Shown: positions 1 to 6,737 of the stretch, one piece after another
How positions within the stretch are numbered: position 1 is the stretch's first letter
How the letters are laid out: every line of letters starts with the position of its first letter
From: Metaruminococcus_A sp964607135
GTDB lineage: Bacteria > Bacillota > Clostridia > Oscillospirales > Ruminococcaceae
Length of the DNA: 12,213 bases
Assembly: GCA_964607135.1 (NCBI GenBank)
Contig: CAZSIV010000051.1
Location: 1-12,213 of the forward strand
Direction of reading: 5' to 3'
Position numbers and translations under genes: made by a program
The notes under the pieces: generated by a model
What the model saw: the letters and a program-made list of their open reading frames with translations, nothing else
Databases searched by the model: none
Told to the model about the DNA's origin: nothing

Positions 1-64
1 AAAATATTTAAGTCGAATCCAAACTGTAGTTTGTCACGTGTTTTGAACCCTTTCCGCTTGTCGA

Positions 65-93
65 TTGATGTTTTCTAAAGGCCGTGATACAAT
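65..93 (+). promoter_or_regulatory. Sigma-A-like promoter of the xylanase gene
   Basis: A TTGATG -35 box (65-70) is separated by exactly 17 bases from a TACAAT -10 box (88-93). Transcription should begin near 100. A GAGGAG ribosome binding site at 109-114 then precedes the ATG at 126. Bases 1-64 contain nothing else that I can assign. Confidence 0.7.
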
Positions 94-125
94 AAAAAAA
101 ACAAAATTGAGGAGCGTGCATCGTT

Positions 126-1115
126 ATGGATCAAAGTCAGCTGCCTTCCCTCTGCGAAGCCTACCGGGACTATTTTTACATCGGCGCGGCGGTCAATGAA
201 AAGACAATCCGCACCCATGACGAGCTGATCCGCGGGCAGTTCAACAGCATCACCGCGGAAAATTCGATGAAGTTTGAAAGCGTTCATCCGGCCGAAGGGG
301 TCTACGACTTCGCACCGGCGGATGAGCTCGTCCGCTATGCGGAGGAATGGGGCCTGCGGCTGCGCGGCCACACCATGATCTGGCACAACCAGACCCCGGA
401 CTGGGTCTATAAAAAGGATGGAGTGCCCGTTTCCCGCCCGCTTCTTCTCGCCCGGATGGAGGAGCATATCAAAACGGTGGCGGAGCATTTTACCACCCCT
501 TACGCCTGGGACGTCGTCAACGAAGCGGTCGACGACCATGAAGGAGGTTATCTCCGCTCCTCCGAATGGCATGATCTCATCGGGGACGATTTTATCGAAA
601 AAGCCTTCCTCTTTGCGGGGAAATATGTCAAAAATGGGGCGAAGCTCTTTTACAACGATTACAACGAATCGGCGCCGGACAAATGCCGGAAGATCTGCCG
701 GCTCATCCGGGAGCTGAAGGAAACCGCGCCGATCGGCGGCTTGGGGCTGCAAGGCCATTACAACCCCTATACCATGCCGATGGACGAGGTGAAACGCTCG
801 ATGGAAGCTTACGCCGAGCTGGGCGTCACGATCCACATCACCGAGCTGGACGTCCCCGCCTTCGACCGGGAGGACAACACCCTCATGGGCGAGCCGACCG
901 CCGAGATGCGCCGGATGCAGGAGGAGTATTACGAACAGCTCTTTGCCCTTTACCGGGACTACCGCGAGGTGATCGAGTGCGTAACCCTCTGGGGGGTTGC
1001 GGACGACGCCACCTGGCTTTCCACCTGGCCGGTCAGCGGCCGTGAAAACGAGCCGCTCCTCTTCGACCGGGCCCATCGGCCGAAACCGGCCCTCGAGCGG
1101 ATCCTCCGGTTTTGA
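126..1115 (+). CDS. Intracellular endo-1,4-beta-xylanase, GH10 family
   Basis: This 329-residue enzyme is a compact single-domain GH10 xylanase that cleaves internal beta-1,4 bonds of xylan or xylo-oligosaccharides. The family signatures are visible in order: ITAENSMKFE near residue 42, GHTMIWHNQTPDW near 81-93, WDVVNEAV with the acid/base Glu133, LGLQGHY near 206-212, and HITELDVP with the nucleophile Glu240. The length matches a bare (beta/alpha)8 catalytic barrel. There is no signal peptide and no carbohydrate-binding module, so it probably acts in the cytoplasm on imported xylo-oligosaccharides, as other short GH10 enzymes do. The ATG at 126 is supported by GAGGAG 11 bases upstream and by a 17-bp-spaced promoter. 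The gene is alone on its strand, with no adjacent transporter or xylosidase in the window, and ends shortly before a hairpin shared with the opposing gene. Confidence 0.95.
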   Translation: MDQSQLPSLCEAYRDYFYIGAAVNEKTIRTHDELIRGQFNSITAENSMKFESVHPAEGVYDFAPADELVRYAEEWGLRLRGHTMIWHNQTPDWVYKKDGVPVSRPLLLARMEEHIKTVAEHFTTPYAWDVVNEAVDDHEGGYLRSSEWHDLIGDDFIEKAFLFAGKYVKNGAKLFYNDYNESAPDKCRKICRLIRELKETAPIGGLGLQGHYNPYTMPMDEVKRSMEAYAELGVTIHITELDVPAFDREDNTLMGEPTAEMRRMQEEYYEQLFALYRDYREVIECVTLWGVADDATWLSTWPVSGRENEPLLFDRAHRPKPALERILRF

Positions 1116-1167
1116 ACCGATCCTTCCGCCTGTGGAGATTACCCTTTACAATCTGTTGTCCGCAAAA

Positions 1168-1196
1168 AATGCCGCCCGATTCAACCGGGCGGCATT
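1168..1196. terminator. Bidirectional intrinsic terminator between xylanase and VOC gene
   Basis: An 11-bp perfect stem (AATGCCGCCCG, 1168-1178, with its complement at 1186-1196) closes a 7-base loop. Read on the minus strand it is followed by six T residues, 8 bases after the VOC stop codon, so it is a strong terminator for that gene. On the plus strand the trailing T-run is weaker (CGTTGTTTT), but it probably also stops xylanase transcripts. Confidence 0.85.
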
Positions 1197-1203
1197 CGTT
1201 GTT

Positions 1204-1623
1204 TTACCGTTTCGAGTGGAAAAATTCGAGGACTTCCCCGTCCGGACCGTAAACAAAGGCAATCCGGACATCCAAGGGGTCGGCGCTGGTTTCGACCAGC
1301 AGGTCGGCCGGCGCGCTTTTATCCGCCGCCCCGCAGGACAGGGCGCGGGCGTGCCATTCGTCCGGGTTTTCCACCTCAAAGGCGAAGTGGACAAAACAGC
1401 CCGCCTGTTCCTGGACCGAGCCGCCTTTGACGCCGCTCGCGAACATCTCGATGCAGCTGCCGTCGCCGATGTCGATCATGGCGGCGCGGGAATCCCCCTC
1501 GCCCCAGGTTTTGAGCAGCTTCATCCCGAGCCCCTCGGTATAAAACCGGATGGATGTGTCGATGTCGGAGACCTTTAAGGCCGCATGATGTGTTTTCAGT
1601 GGTTGAGCTGGAAGGTTTGCCAT
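1204..1623 (-). CDS. VOC-family (glyoxalase fold) metalloprotein
   Basis: This 139-residue protein has the vicinal-oxygen-chelate fold: two beta-alpha-beta-beta-beta modules that build one metal site. The N-terminal motif HHAALKVSDIDTSIRFYTEGLGM is typical of glyoxalase I-like proteins. Candidate metal ligands are His13, Glu59 (in CIEMF), His79 (in FVHFAF) and Glu133 (in VLEFF), which is a complete HEHE-type set. The substrate cannot be read from the sequence: lactoylglutathione lyase, a dioxygenase or a thiol-resistance function are all possible. The start at 1623 is preceded by GAGGAA (minus strand, 1630-1635). No convincing promoter is visible, and the upstream ~550 bases are occupied by the repeat array. 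Transcription ends at the hairpin 8 bases after the stop. Confidence 0.9.
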   Translation of the reverse strand: MANLPAQPLKTHHAALKVSDIDTSIRFYTEGLGMKLLKTWGEGDSRAAMIDIGDGSCIEMFASGVKGGSVQEQAGCFVHFAFEVENPDEWHARALSCGAADKSAPADLLVETSADPLDVRIAFVYGPDGEVLEFFHSKR

Positions 1624-1682
1624 CGTTGATTCCTCGTTTCACAAAAGATTGAACCGCCGCGCCCGTGGCCGGGCAGGCCAAT

Positions 1683-2228
1683 GTCCGTGCCCGGACGGGA
1701 CAATGCGCACACGAACGTTTTGCCGGTTTTTGGGTTACTGTCCTGCGAGGCGCATTGTACAAAGTTAAAGGACAGCGTGTCTCGCGGGTTACGGACTTAC
1801 AGGTCTGTACTGCTCGGGTATCGCGTCTGCCCGCGGGGGCTCCCCGCCGTGACTGTCCTGCCGGGGGCAGGGTACCCCTGCTGGCAATTCGGCCGAATGG
1901 CCTCGGCAGAACAATACGCACTCTGACATTTTACCAGTCTCTAAGTATTCGTCCTGCGAGGCCTGTGCCCAGGCGGGGCAATGCGCACACGAATGTTTTG
2001 CTAATTTCTAAGATTTCAGTCCTGCGAGATACATAATATAAAAGATGAAGGCGCCTCGCGGGTTGCCAACACCGTTATTCGCACCGCCTGCGGATCGTGC
2101 ATTGACAGCGGAAGCATTCCGCCCTGCGAGGCACATTTTACGGGTTATGTCCAGCGTACCTCGCGGGTTATTAGCGTTGCTGTTTACTCTGCCTGCGGAT
2201 CGCGTTTGCCCGCGGAGGTACTCCGCCG
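1683..2228. repeat. Degenerate palindromic repeat array A
   Basis: This gene-free ~550-bp stretch is built from diverged copies of the unit that is tandemly repeated at 5211-5516, in opposite orientation. Imperfect hairpins of the form CCTGCGAGG...CTCGCGGG lie at about 1742-1788, 2021-2062 and 2123-2167. A partial one (left arm only) is near 1952-1962. Each is preceded by a segment like CAATGCGCACACGAACGTTTT (1701, 1979 and a weaker one at 1912). The GGCAGGGTACCCCTG block at 1866-1880 matches the GGGTGCCCCTGC block of array B (minus strand). A second sub-motif, TCGCGTYTGCCCGCGG followed by CCCCGCCG or CTCCGCCG, occurs at 1820 and 2199. The array separates two minus-strand genes, starting directly after the stop of the 634-aa gene. 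Small ORFs here are repeat sequence, not genes. Confidence 0.8.
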
Positions 2229-2229
2229 C

Positions 2230-4134
2230 TTATGCGTTGTGGTCGATGACGCACTCGCTGCCGCCGCAGGAGATTTCGAGCCGCTTGGAATCGAAGGCCG
2301 CCTGGCAGTAGGGGTTGTCGTAGCGGGGGTAATCCCTGATCCGGATTTCCTCGCCCTTGACGGTGAACGGGATGTCCCAGCCGAACCGCATCTCGCCCTG
2401 AGACGGGGAACGATAGGTGAAGTCAAAGGTGTCCCCGCTGAGCTCCGCGCCGTCGAATCCGGCCATAAACTGCTCAAAGCTACCGTTCTGCGCTTTGCTG
2501 CCGAGCTCGGTCACCCAGACGTTGGCGTGCCCGTTCGCATGGTAGAAAAACGGTTTGTCGCTGTAGTATTTCTCCCACTCAGTGCCGTAAATCGACCGGT
2601 ACAGCTCGGGGTCGGAGGGCTTCCACTCGGTGTAGTTCATCGACTTGAGGGCGATGTAGGCGTTGTTCTTCCGCCCGAAGACCCAGCCGTTTTTCTCGGC
2701 CACCTCGTCGAATTCCTTCTGCGGGAAGTAGGCGTGGGTTTCGAGCATCCGGATGCATTCAGCCGGGACGCGGTAAACGCTCAGAACGACGTTTTCGTGC
2801 TGGACGCAGCGGGGGAGGTACCAGTTCCCTGCAATCGCGTTCGGGCGGTCCATGTACTCCAGCGAGCCGGGATGGTTGGTGTAGACGATGGCGCGGCCGC
2901 CCAGATGCGCCCCCCACGGGTGCTGCTGGTAGCCCTGCTTTCCGCGGCGGAAATCCTGCGAACAGCTGACCGCGTAATCCGGGGTCTTGTAAACGTAGAT
3001 GTCGGTCTGGGTCATGGCGGTGAAATCCGGGTCGTTGTCATACGGCAGGCCCGCCGCGCGGCAGAGCTTGTAATGCTCCGAATAGGCGTTGATCCGCTCA
3101 TTCATCCAGCTGTGAGGGTTGATGACCTTTTTCGAGTTTTCGATGACCTCTTCATAGCAGTAGGTCTGGAGCGCCCAGAAGAACATGATGTTGTCGAAGT
3201 CGTCCGGATCGATTCCGTAGAGCCGCGCGTCCTGGGAGTTTAGGCTCATCCGCTCTTTGCTGATGATGACCGGGGACGGGTCGTTCGCGACTTTCACGAT
3301 CGCCTCCGGCACCTGATAGTCGTAGACCGCCATCAGGATAGCGACGTCGGACAGTCCGCCGTCCATGGAGCCCTTGCCGAAGTAGAGCCGGCAGACCTGA
3401 CTGATTCCCTCGAACATCGGGTCGACCAGATATCGGGGATAAGTCCGCCCGCGGCTGCCGATCCAGCTCCCTTCGAAGGTGTTGACCGCGGTGTCGAACA
3501 TAATGGTGTTGATCAGCAGGCGGGCGCCCTTTTTGAGAGCTTCGTCGTCGCAGTAGCAGTCAATCCCCAGCAGGGCGATGATGTCCTCTTCATAGTAGTT
3601 GCAGGTCCATTCGCTGAAGCCGAAGCGGGCCCGCCAGTCGATCCAGCGGCGGAGCATCGCCTTGCCGTGCTCCGCGTGCCAGGCGCCGGTGTTGCCGTCG
3701 GAAGGAAAAACGGTGTCCGGGAACATGGCGCCGACCAAAACCTCGGCCGTGTGGTAGAGGGGCTGGTGGTTTTCGGTGAAGTAGCAGGCGTTGATCTCGC
3801 CCGGCTCGCTGAGCCAGTAGCGGAAGTTGACAAGCTCGGTTTCGATCTCCTTCACCGCGTCGGCAGGGAGCATCTCCCGGTATTCCTTCAGCATCCGGAT
3901 CATTGCCGGGATGGCGAAGTCGGCGCAGTCCTCCCGGTTGTGAACCCGCTCGAGGGCGGGCTTGAGCCCGTTGTAGTCGAACTCCTCGCTGGGGAGACCG
4001 CGGCGTTTGAGCTCCAGCTTGACGAGCTCGATAAAAATCTTGTGAAAGGCACGGTCCATATTGAGGATAAAGGGATTGGTATGGGTTTCTGCAAGAACGT
4101 GGGTTAAGTACTCGCTGGATGTCATGGTGGCCAT
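2230..4134 (-). CDS. Uncharacterised 634-aa protein, possible carbohydrate-active enzyme
   Basis: I cannot assign this gene to a named family. It encodes a 634-residue protein with no signal peptide or membrane segment. Residues ~1-365 are helix-rich with many aromatic residues and motifs such as YFTENHQPLYHTAE (118-131), PSDGNTGAWHAEHG (144-157) and FSEWTCNYYEEDIIALLG (173-190). From ~370 on it looks beta-rich (TDIYVYKTPDYAVSCSQDFR, then many short hydrophobic strands). That order resembles the alpha/alpha-toroid plus beta-sandwich layout of heparinase/hyaluronate-lyase-type polysaccharide lyases and some glycoside hydrolases, but this is inference from shape only. AGGAGG (minus strand, 4145-4150) lies 10 bases before the first of two nearby ATGs (4134 and 4125), favouring 4134. 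It is transcribed alone. Repeat array A starts directly after its stop. Confidence 0.85.
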   Translation of the reverse strand: MATMTSSEYLTHVLAETHTNPFILNMDRAFHKIFIELVKLELKRRGLPSEEFDYNGLKPALERVHNREDCADFAIPAMIRMLKEYREMLPADAVKEIETELVNFRYWLSEPGEINACYFTENHQPLYHTAEVLVGAMFPDTVFPSDGNTGAWHAEHGKAMLRRWIDWRARFGFSEWTCNYYEEDIIALLGIDCYCDDEALKKGARLLINTIMFDTAVNTFEGSWIGSRGRTYPRYLVDPMFEGISQVCRLYFGKGSMDGGLSDVAILMAVYDYQVPEAIVKVANDPSPVIISKERMSLNSQDARLYGIDPDDFDNIMFFWALQTYCYEEVIENSKKVINPHSWMNERINAYSEHYKLCRAAGLPYDNDPDFTAMTQTDIYVYKTPDYAVSCSQDFRRGKQGYQQHPWGAHLGGRAIVYTNHPGSLEYMDRPNAIAGNWYLPRCVQHENVVLSVYRVPAECIRMLETHAYFPQKEFDEVAEKNGWVFGRKNNAYIALKSMNYTEWKPSDPELYRSIYGTEWEKYYSDKPFFYHANGHANVWVTELGSKAQNGSFEQFMAGFDGAELSGDTFDFTYRSPSQGEMRFGWDIPFTVKGEEIRIRDYPRYDNPYCQAAFDSKRLEISCGGSECVIDHNA

Positions 4135-4168
4135 TTGTCTGGTTCCTCCTTTTGATTTCCCGGCGCTC

Positions 4169-4182
4169 CCCGTTTAAACGGG
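4169..4182. promoter_or_regulatory. Perfect 14-bp palindrome, candidate operator
   Basis: CCCGTTTAAACGGG is a perfect inverted repeat in the 5' leader of the minus-strand 634-aa gene, about 20 bases upstream of its ribosome binding site and downstream of the probable transcription start near 4248. That is a repressor-like position. The even, gapless palindrome is typical of LacI-type or other dimeric repressors, but no such regulator is encoded nearby. Confidence 0.4.
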
Positions 4183-4253
4183 AAGGCGGCAGCAGACGGC
4201 GGCCCGGGGTCTCCTGCTGAATCGCGGATGGCCGCAGGCTGTGTATAAAATTC

Positions 4254-4283
4254 AGTATACCACCCCCCGCAGAAAAATTCCAT
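4254..4283 (-). promoter_or_regulatory. Weak candidate promoter of the 634-aa gene
   Basis: On the minus strand a good -10 box, TATACT (4259-4254), is present. No good -35 box lies 17-18 bases upstream; the best is TGGAAT or ATGGAA around 4277-4283. Transcription may depend on an activator, or the start may lie elsewhere in the region. Confidence 0.35.
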
Positions 4284-4391
4284 TGACAGACTTCATTGAA
4301 AATCCTTCCTTTTTTTGTGCGAATCGCCCCCCATGAAGCGAAAGAAAAGCGCGGTTTGCAGAGGCGAATCGCCAAAAAGTCGAAAAAGGAC

Positions 4392-4420
4392 TTGAATCTC
4401 ACAGGCAATTATTTTACAAT
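4392..4420 (+). promoter_or_regulatory. Sigma-A-like promoter of the 4462 membrane protein gene
   Basis: TTGAAT (4392-4397) and TACAAT (4415-4420) are separated by 17 bases. The predicted start is near 4427, about 35 bases before the ATG, and an AGAGGGGG ribosome binding site lies at 4447-4454. The near-palindrome GGCGAATCGCC lies about 20 bases upstream of the -35 box. Confidence 0.65.
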
Positions 4421-4461
4421 ACGAAGTAATTTGGTTTAAAGATAAAAGAGGGGGATTCAAA

Positions 4462-5196
4462 ATGGCCGACCGGGAGCAGATCGCTTTAGAGAGCGCCGAA
4501 GACATAGAGGAGATGCGCGCACAAACCGGAACGGGCGAAATGGGCCTATGCCGGATCTGGCTGATTTACGGGGGGCTGCAGGTCTTCTCCGCCCTGTTCG
4601 GCTATTTGGGGGTTCTTTTCATCATGAGCCCCGCGCAGTGGATCGGGCAGTTCTTCATGCTGTTTCAAGGGGCCGTCGTCCCCGCGATTCTGGCCGCCTG
4701 CTACGTCTTCCTTTTCAAACGGGGAAGCTGGACTGCCGACAGGGAGTACCGGCTCTGCCTCGCGCTTTGGGGGCTTCCCGCCCTCGTCCTGCCGGTTCTG
4801 GTCGCGGCTTTGAAAACCGCGATGATCCTCTTCCCGCCGTCCGCCCTCTACGCCGAAAATGTTGCGAGGAGGATCGAGGAAGCGGGTTTCTTAATCGATA
4901 TTATCCTGCTCTGCCTTTGCTATATCATCTGCGGCTGGCTCTTTTACAGAAAGCGGATGGCGTTTGCCGGGCTCGCCATCCTGGCGGTTTATCTGGTTTT
5001 AAACATGTTTTCAGACCTGGAATGGTGTTCCATCACCTTCCCCTATCAGGGGGGCTCTCGGGTGCATCTCGCCTTTTCGGAGCTGTTTTACTACCTCTCC
5101 ATGGTCTTCGGCTACCTGGCCGCGGCCCTCATTGTCAAGAGGCAGCTGGGCGGGGAACCCCCGCGGGAAACCGCGATCCACAGGCGAAGAAAATAA
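4462..5196 (+). CDS. Six-helix integral membrane protein (paralogue of 5705 gene)
   Basis: This 244-residue polytopic membrane protein has about six hydrophobic helices (roughly residues 31-55, 66-88, 97-122, 148-165, 169-185 and 210-230) after a charged, Glu-rich N-terminus. It ends in a basic tail (HRRRK). It aligns end to end with the protein encoded at 5705-6418: shared blocks include ALE at residues 9-11, FSAL.GYLGV, LCLALWG.PA, LLCLCY.IC and MVFGYLAAAL. I estimate roughly 45-50% identity by eye. The family is not one I can name. The paralogue is fused by overlap to a winged-helix regulator, but this copy has none: its stop codon is followed at once by repeat array B. The ATG at 4462 has a strong AGAGGGGG site and its own promoter. 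The function is unknown; it may be a sensor or a regulated membrane partner. Confidence 0.85.
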   Translation: MADREQIALESAEDIEEMRAQTGTGEMGLCRIWLIYGGLQVFSALFGYLGVLFIMSPAQWIGQFFMLFQGAVVPAILAACYVFLFKRGSWTADREYRLCLALWGLPALVLPVLVAALKTAMILFPPSALYAENVARRIEEAGFLIDIILLCLCYIICGWLFYRKRMAFAGLAILAVYLVLNMFSDLEWCSITFPYQGGSRVHLAFSELFYYLSMVFGYLAAALIVKRQLGGEPPRETAIHRRRK

Positions 5197-5516
5197 CAAC
5201 GCTGATAACCCGCGAGATGCGCAATACTTAGTTTGTCTTAGGCGCCTCGCAGGACTGAAACTTGAAGACTGGCAACGCTTAAGTGTGCGATTGCTCGCAG
5301 GGGCACCCGGCCCCGCGAGACGCGCAATACTTAGTTTGTCTTAGGCGCCTCGCAGGACTGAAACCTGAGACTGGCAACGCTTAAGTGTGCGATTGCCCGC
5401 AGGGGCACCCTGCCCCGCGAGATGCGCAATACTTAGTTTGTCTTAGGCGCCTCGCAGGACTGAAACCTGGAGACTGGCAACGCTTAAGTGTGCGACCGCC
5501 CGCAGGGGCACCCGGC
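5197..5516. repeat. Tandem palindromic repeat array B (three ~102-bp units)
   Basis: Three near-identical units begin at 5211, 5314 and 5416 (periods 103 and 102 bp). Each has a hairpin, CCGCGAGATGCGC paired with GGCGCCTCGCAGG around a ~20-base AT-richer loop. Next come ACTGAAACCTGGAGACTGGC and then AACGCTTAAGTGTGCGATTG. Each unit ends in the hairpin-like CGCAGGGGCACCC. The 5' boundary (5197-5210) touches the stop codon of the upstream gene and matches the corresponding edge of array A almost exactly. The copies differ at only a few bases, so this array is much younger, or better homogenised, than array A. It is not CRISPR: there are no unique spacers. Short ORFs running through it are repeat artefacts. 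Confidence 0.9.
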
Positions 5517-5635
5517 TCGTGCTCGACCGAGGTCCTTTGGCTCTGATGCCTTAGAGCGGAGCTGCCTTTTTCGAAAAATTCGGTAGCCATTTTTATAAAA
5601 ATACTTTAAAATATAAACTACTTTATAAAACTGTA

Positions 5636-5663
5636 TTTACTTTCTCAGACTTTTGTTTATAAT
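5636..5663 (+). promoter_or_regulatory. Sigma-A-like promoter of the membrane protein-regulator operon
   Basis: TTTACT (5636-5641) and a consensus TATAAT (5658-5663) are separated by 16 bases in an AT-rich island (5585-5665) that contrasts with the GC-rich repeats upstream. The predicted start near 5670 makes the in-frame TTG at 5675 an unlikely initiation codon, because it would have no room for a ribosome binding site. Confidence 0.7.
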
Positions 5664-5704
5664 GGGATGTAAGATTGAAACGCACGGCAGCAGGGGGTGT
5701 TTAT

Positions 5705-6418
5705 ATGACCGGCCGCAGTCAGGTTGCTTTAGAAAATTTTGAGATGATGAAGAACACATTGGCCCAGGCCCAGACGAACTATACAGGATTGTACCGGCTT
5801 TGGCTCCTTTATGGGGCGCTGAACCTTTTTTCCGCTCTGTCCGGTTATTTAGGAGTTCACCTGATCATGAACGGCGCACAGGGAGCCGGGGAGCTTCTGA
5901 TGCTGCTTCAGGGGCTCGTGATTCCGGTTATCCTGGTTGTTTTCTACCTGATGATCTTCAGGCGGGAAAGCCGCATCGCCAATAAATACTATTTGAGCTG
6001 TCTTGCGCTGTGGGGAGTTCCCGCCGTTGCCCTGCCGGTTTTTACCGGGGCCTTGAAAATTGCCCTTTGTTTTCTTCGGCCGTCCGGGTTGTCCGATATC
6101 CTTGGAAGGATCAGCGACGCTGATTTTCTTATCAACATGTTTTTGCTCTGTTTGTGCTACATGATTTGCAGCTATCTTTTAAACAAAAAATGGATGATAC
6201 TCATTGGACTTGTCCTGCTGTTCGTCTACTTGACTTTGAATTTCTTTTCCGATCTGAGCGGTTTTTCCGTCACTCTGAAATACCAGGCGGAGTCCTCTGT
6301 CAGCCTTTCTTTTTCAGGTTTGTTTTATCATGTTCTCATGGTCTTCGGCTACCTGGCCGCGGCCCTTGTCGTCAAGATCATTTCCGGAAAGGAACGGAAG
6401 GCTTCCGATGGACTTTAA
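5705..6418 (+). CDS. Six-helix integral membrane protein, partner of winged-helix regulator
   Basis: This 237-residue polytopic membrane protein has about six helices (roughly residues 29-52, 62-86, 96-122, 140-158, 160-181 and 205-227). It is the paralogue of the protein at 4462-5196. I chose the ATG at 5705 rather than the upstream TTG at 5675 for three reasons: MTGRSQVALE aligns with MADREQIALE at the other protein's start, an AGGGGG site lies just upstream, and the promoter leaves too short a leader for the TTG. Its last 11 bases overlap the start of a small HTH protein gene, so the two are probably translationally coupled. A membrane protein paired with a small HTH_34-type regulator is a recurring Firmicutes arrangement. 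The function is unknown; autoregulation or membrane-linked control is a reasonable guess. Confidence 0.85.
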   Translation: MTGRSQVALENFEMMKNTLAQAQTNYTGLYRLWLLYGALNLFSALSGYLGVHLIMNGAQGAGELLMLLQGLVIPVILVVFYLMIFRRESRIANKYYLSCLALWGVPAVALPVFTGALKIALCFLRPSGLSDILGRISDADFLINMFLLCLCYMICSYLLNKKWMILIGLVLLFVYLTLNFFSDLSGFSVTLKYQAESSVSLSFSGLFYHVLMVFGYLAAALVVKIISGKERKASDGL

Positions 6419-6689
6419 CAGCATTCCGGAGGCGCTGACCTTGCCCCTGCGGTTAAAGGTGTTATGCAGCTTGATTGATGGAAAAAAGACCTTTGGGGAG
6501 TTAAAAAAGCTCACCGGGACGACGGATGGGAACCTCAGCATCCAGCTTTCAAAGCTGGAGAACTGGAATTATCTCCGCTCGGAAAAAGCCTTTGTCGGCA
6601 AGCGGCCGAGATCGACCTATGAGATTACCCAGTTCGGCGTCAGTCAGCTCAACGATTACCTTGATTTCCTCAATTCGATACTGCGGTAA
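6408..6689 (+). CDS. Small winged-helix DNA-binding regulator (HTH_34-like)
   Basis: This 93-residue protein is a stand-alone winged-helix domain. The pattern fits the ArsR/MarR-related HTH_34 family: an N-terminal helix (LTLPLRLKVLCSLI, residues 10-23), helix-turn-helix TFGELKKLTGTTDGNLSIQLSKLENW (28-53) with the typical TDGNLS recognition helix, and a wing YLRSEKAFVGKRPRSTYEITQFG (55-77). A C-terminal helix (78-93) probably gives dimerisation. The ATG at 6408 is 11 bases inside the upstream gene and preceded by GGAAAGGAACGGAAGG. A longer reading frame open from 6330 is only readthrough of the membrane protein region. It is likely to regulate its own operon and perhaps the paralogous gene at 4462. 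No effector-binding domain is present. Confidence 0.9.
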   Translation: MDFNSIPEALTLPLRLKVLCSLIDGKKTFGELKKLTGTTDGNLSIQLSKLENWNYLRSEKAFVGKRPRSTYEITQFGVSQLNDYLDFLNSILR

Positions 6690-6737
6690 GAAGGGCTGCT
6701 CCGCTCCGCATGATCCGGGTGGAGCTCTCGCTGTAAT

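Larger units (their letters stand above)
4135..4461. other. Divergent intergenic regulatory region
   Basis: These 327 bases separate the minus-strand 634-aa gene from the plus-strand membrane protein gene. They hold the ribosome binding sites and promoters of both genes, a 14-bp palindrome at 4169-4182, and two copies of GCGAATCGCC (about 4319-4328 and 4363-4372), the second being the near-palindrome GGCGAATCGCC. I see no RNA gene or ORF in it. Confidence 0.6.

Noticed and set aside
75..1076. 333-aa open frame on the minus strand opposite the xylanase
   Set aside because: It is a shadow of the GH10 gene. The plus-strand frame has all catalytic motifs, a promoter and a ribosome binding site, while the minus frame has no recognisable motif.
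1683..2228. Integron attC-type cassette sites
   Set aside because: Imperfect palindromes after genes invite the comparison, but no GTTRRRY/RYYYAAC core pair or integrase is visible, and the tandem structure does not fit.
1665..2311. Several short plus-strand ORFs (up to 123 aa) between 1665 and 2311
   Set aside because: They run through repeat array A, and similar peptides arise because the repeats are similar. They lack ribosome binding sites and protein-like composition.
2206..3243. 345-aa plus-strand open frame inside the 634-aa gene
   Set aside because: It is a mirror of codon bias in GC-rich DNA: low complexity, Val/Leu/Asp/Arg-rich and with no start signals. The minus-strand frame is longer, with AGGAGG before its ATG.
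5209..5516. CRISPR array
   Set aside because: The copies are ~102 bp and adjoin directly without unique spacers, and no cas gene is present.
5132..5590. Short ORFs across repeat array B
   Set aside because: Their coding content is the tandem repeat itself, and none has a plausible start signal.
5675..5704. Upstream TTG start for the second membrane protein
   Set aside because: The predicted transcript starts only about 5 bases before it, it lacks a ribosome binding site, and the paralogue aligns with the ATG at 5705.
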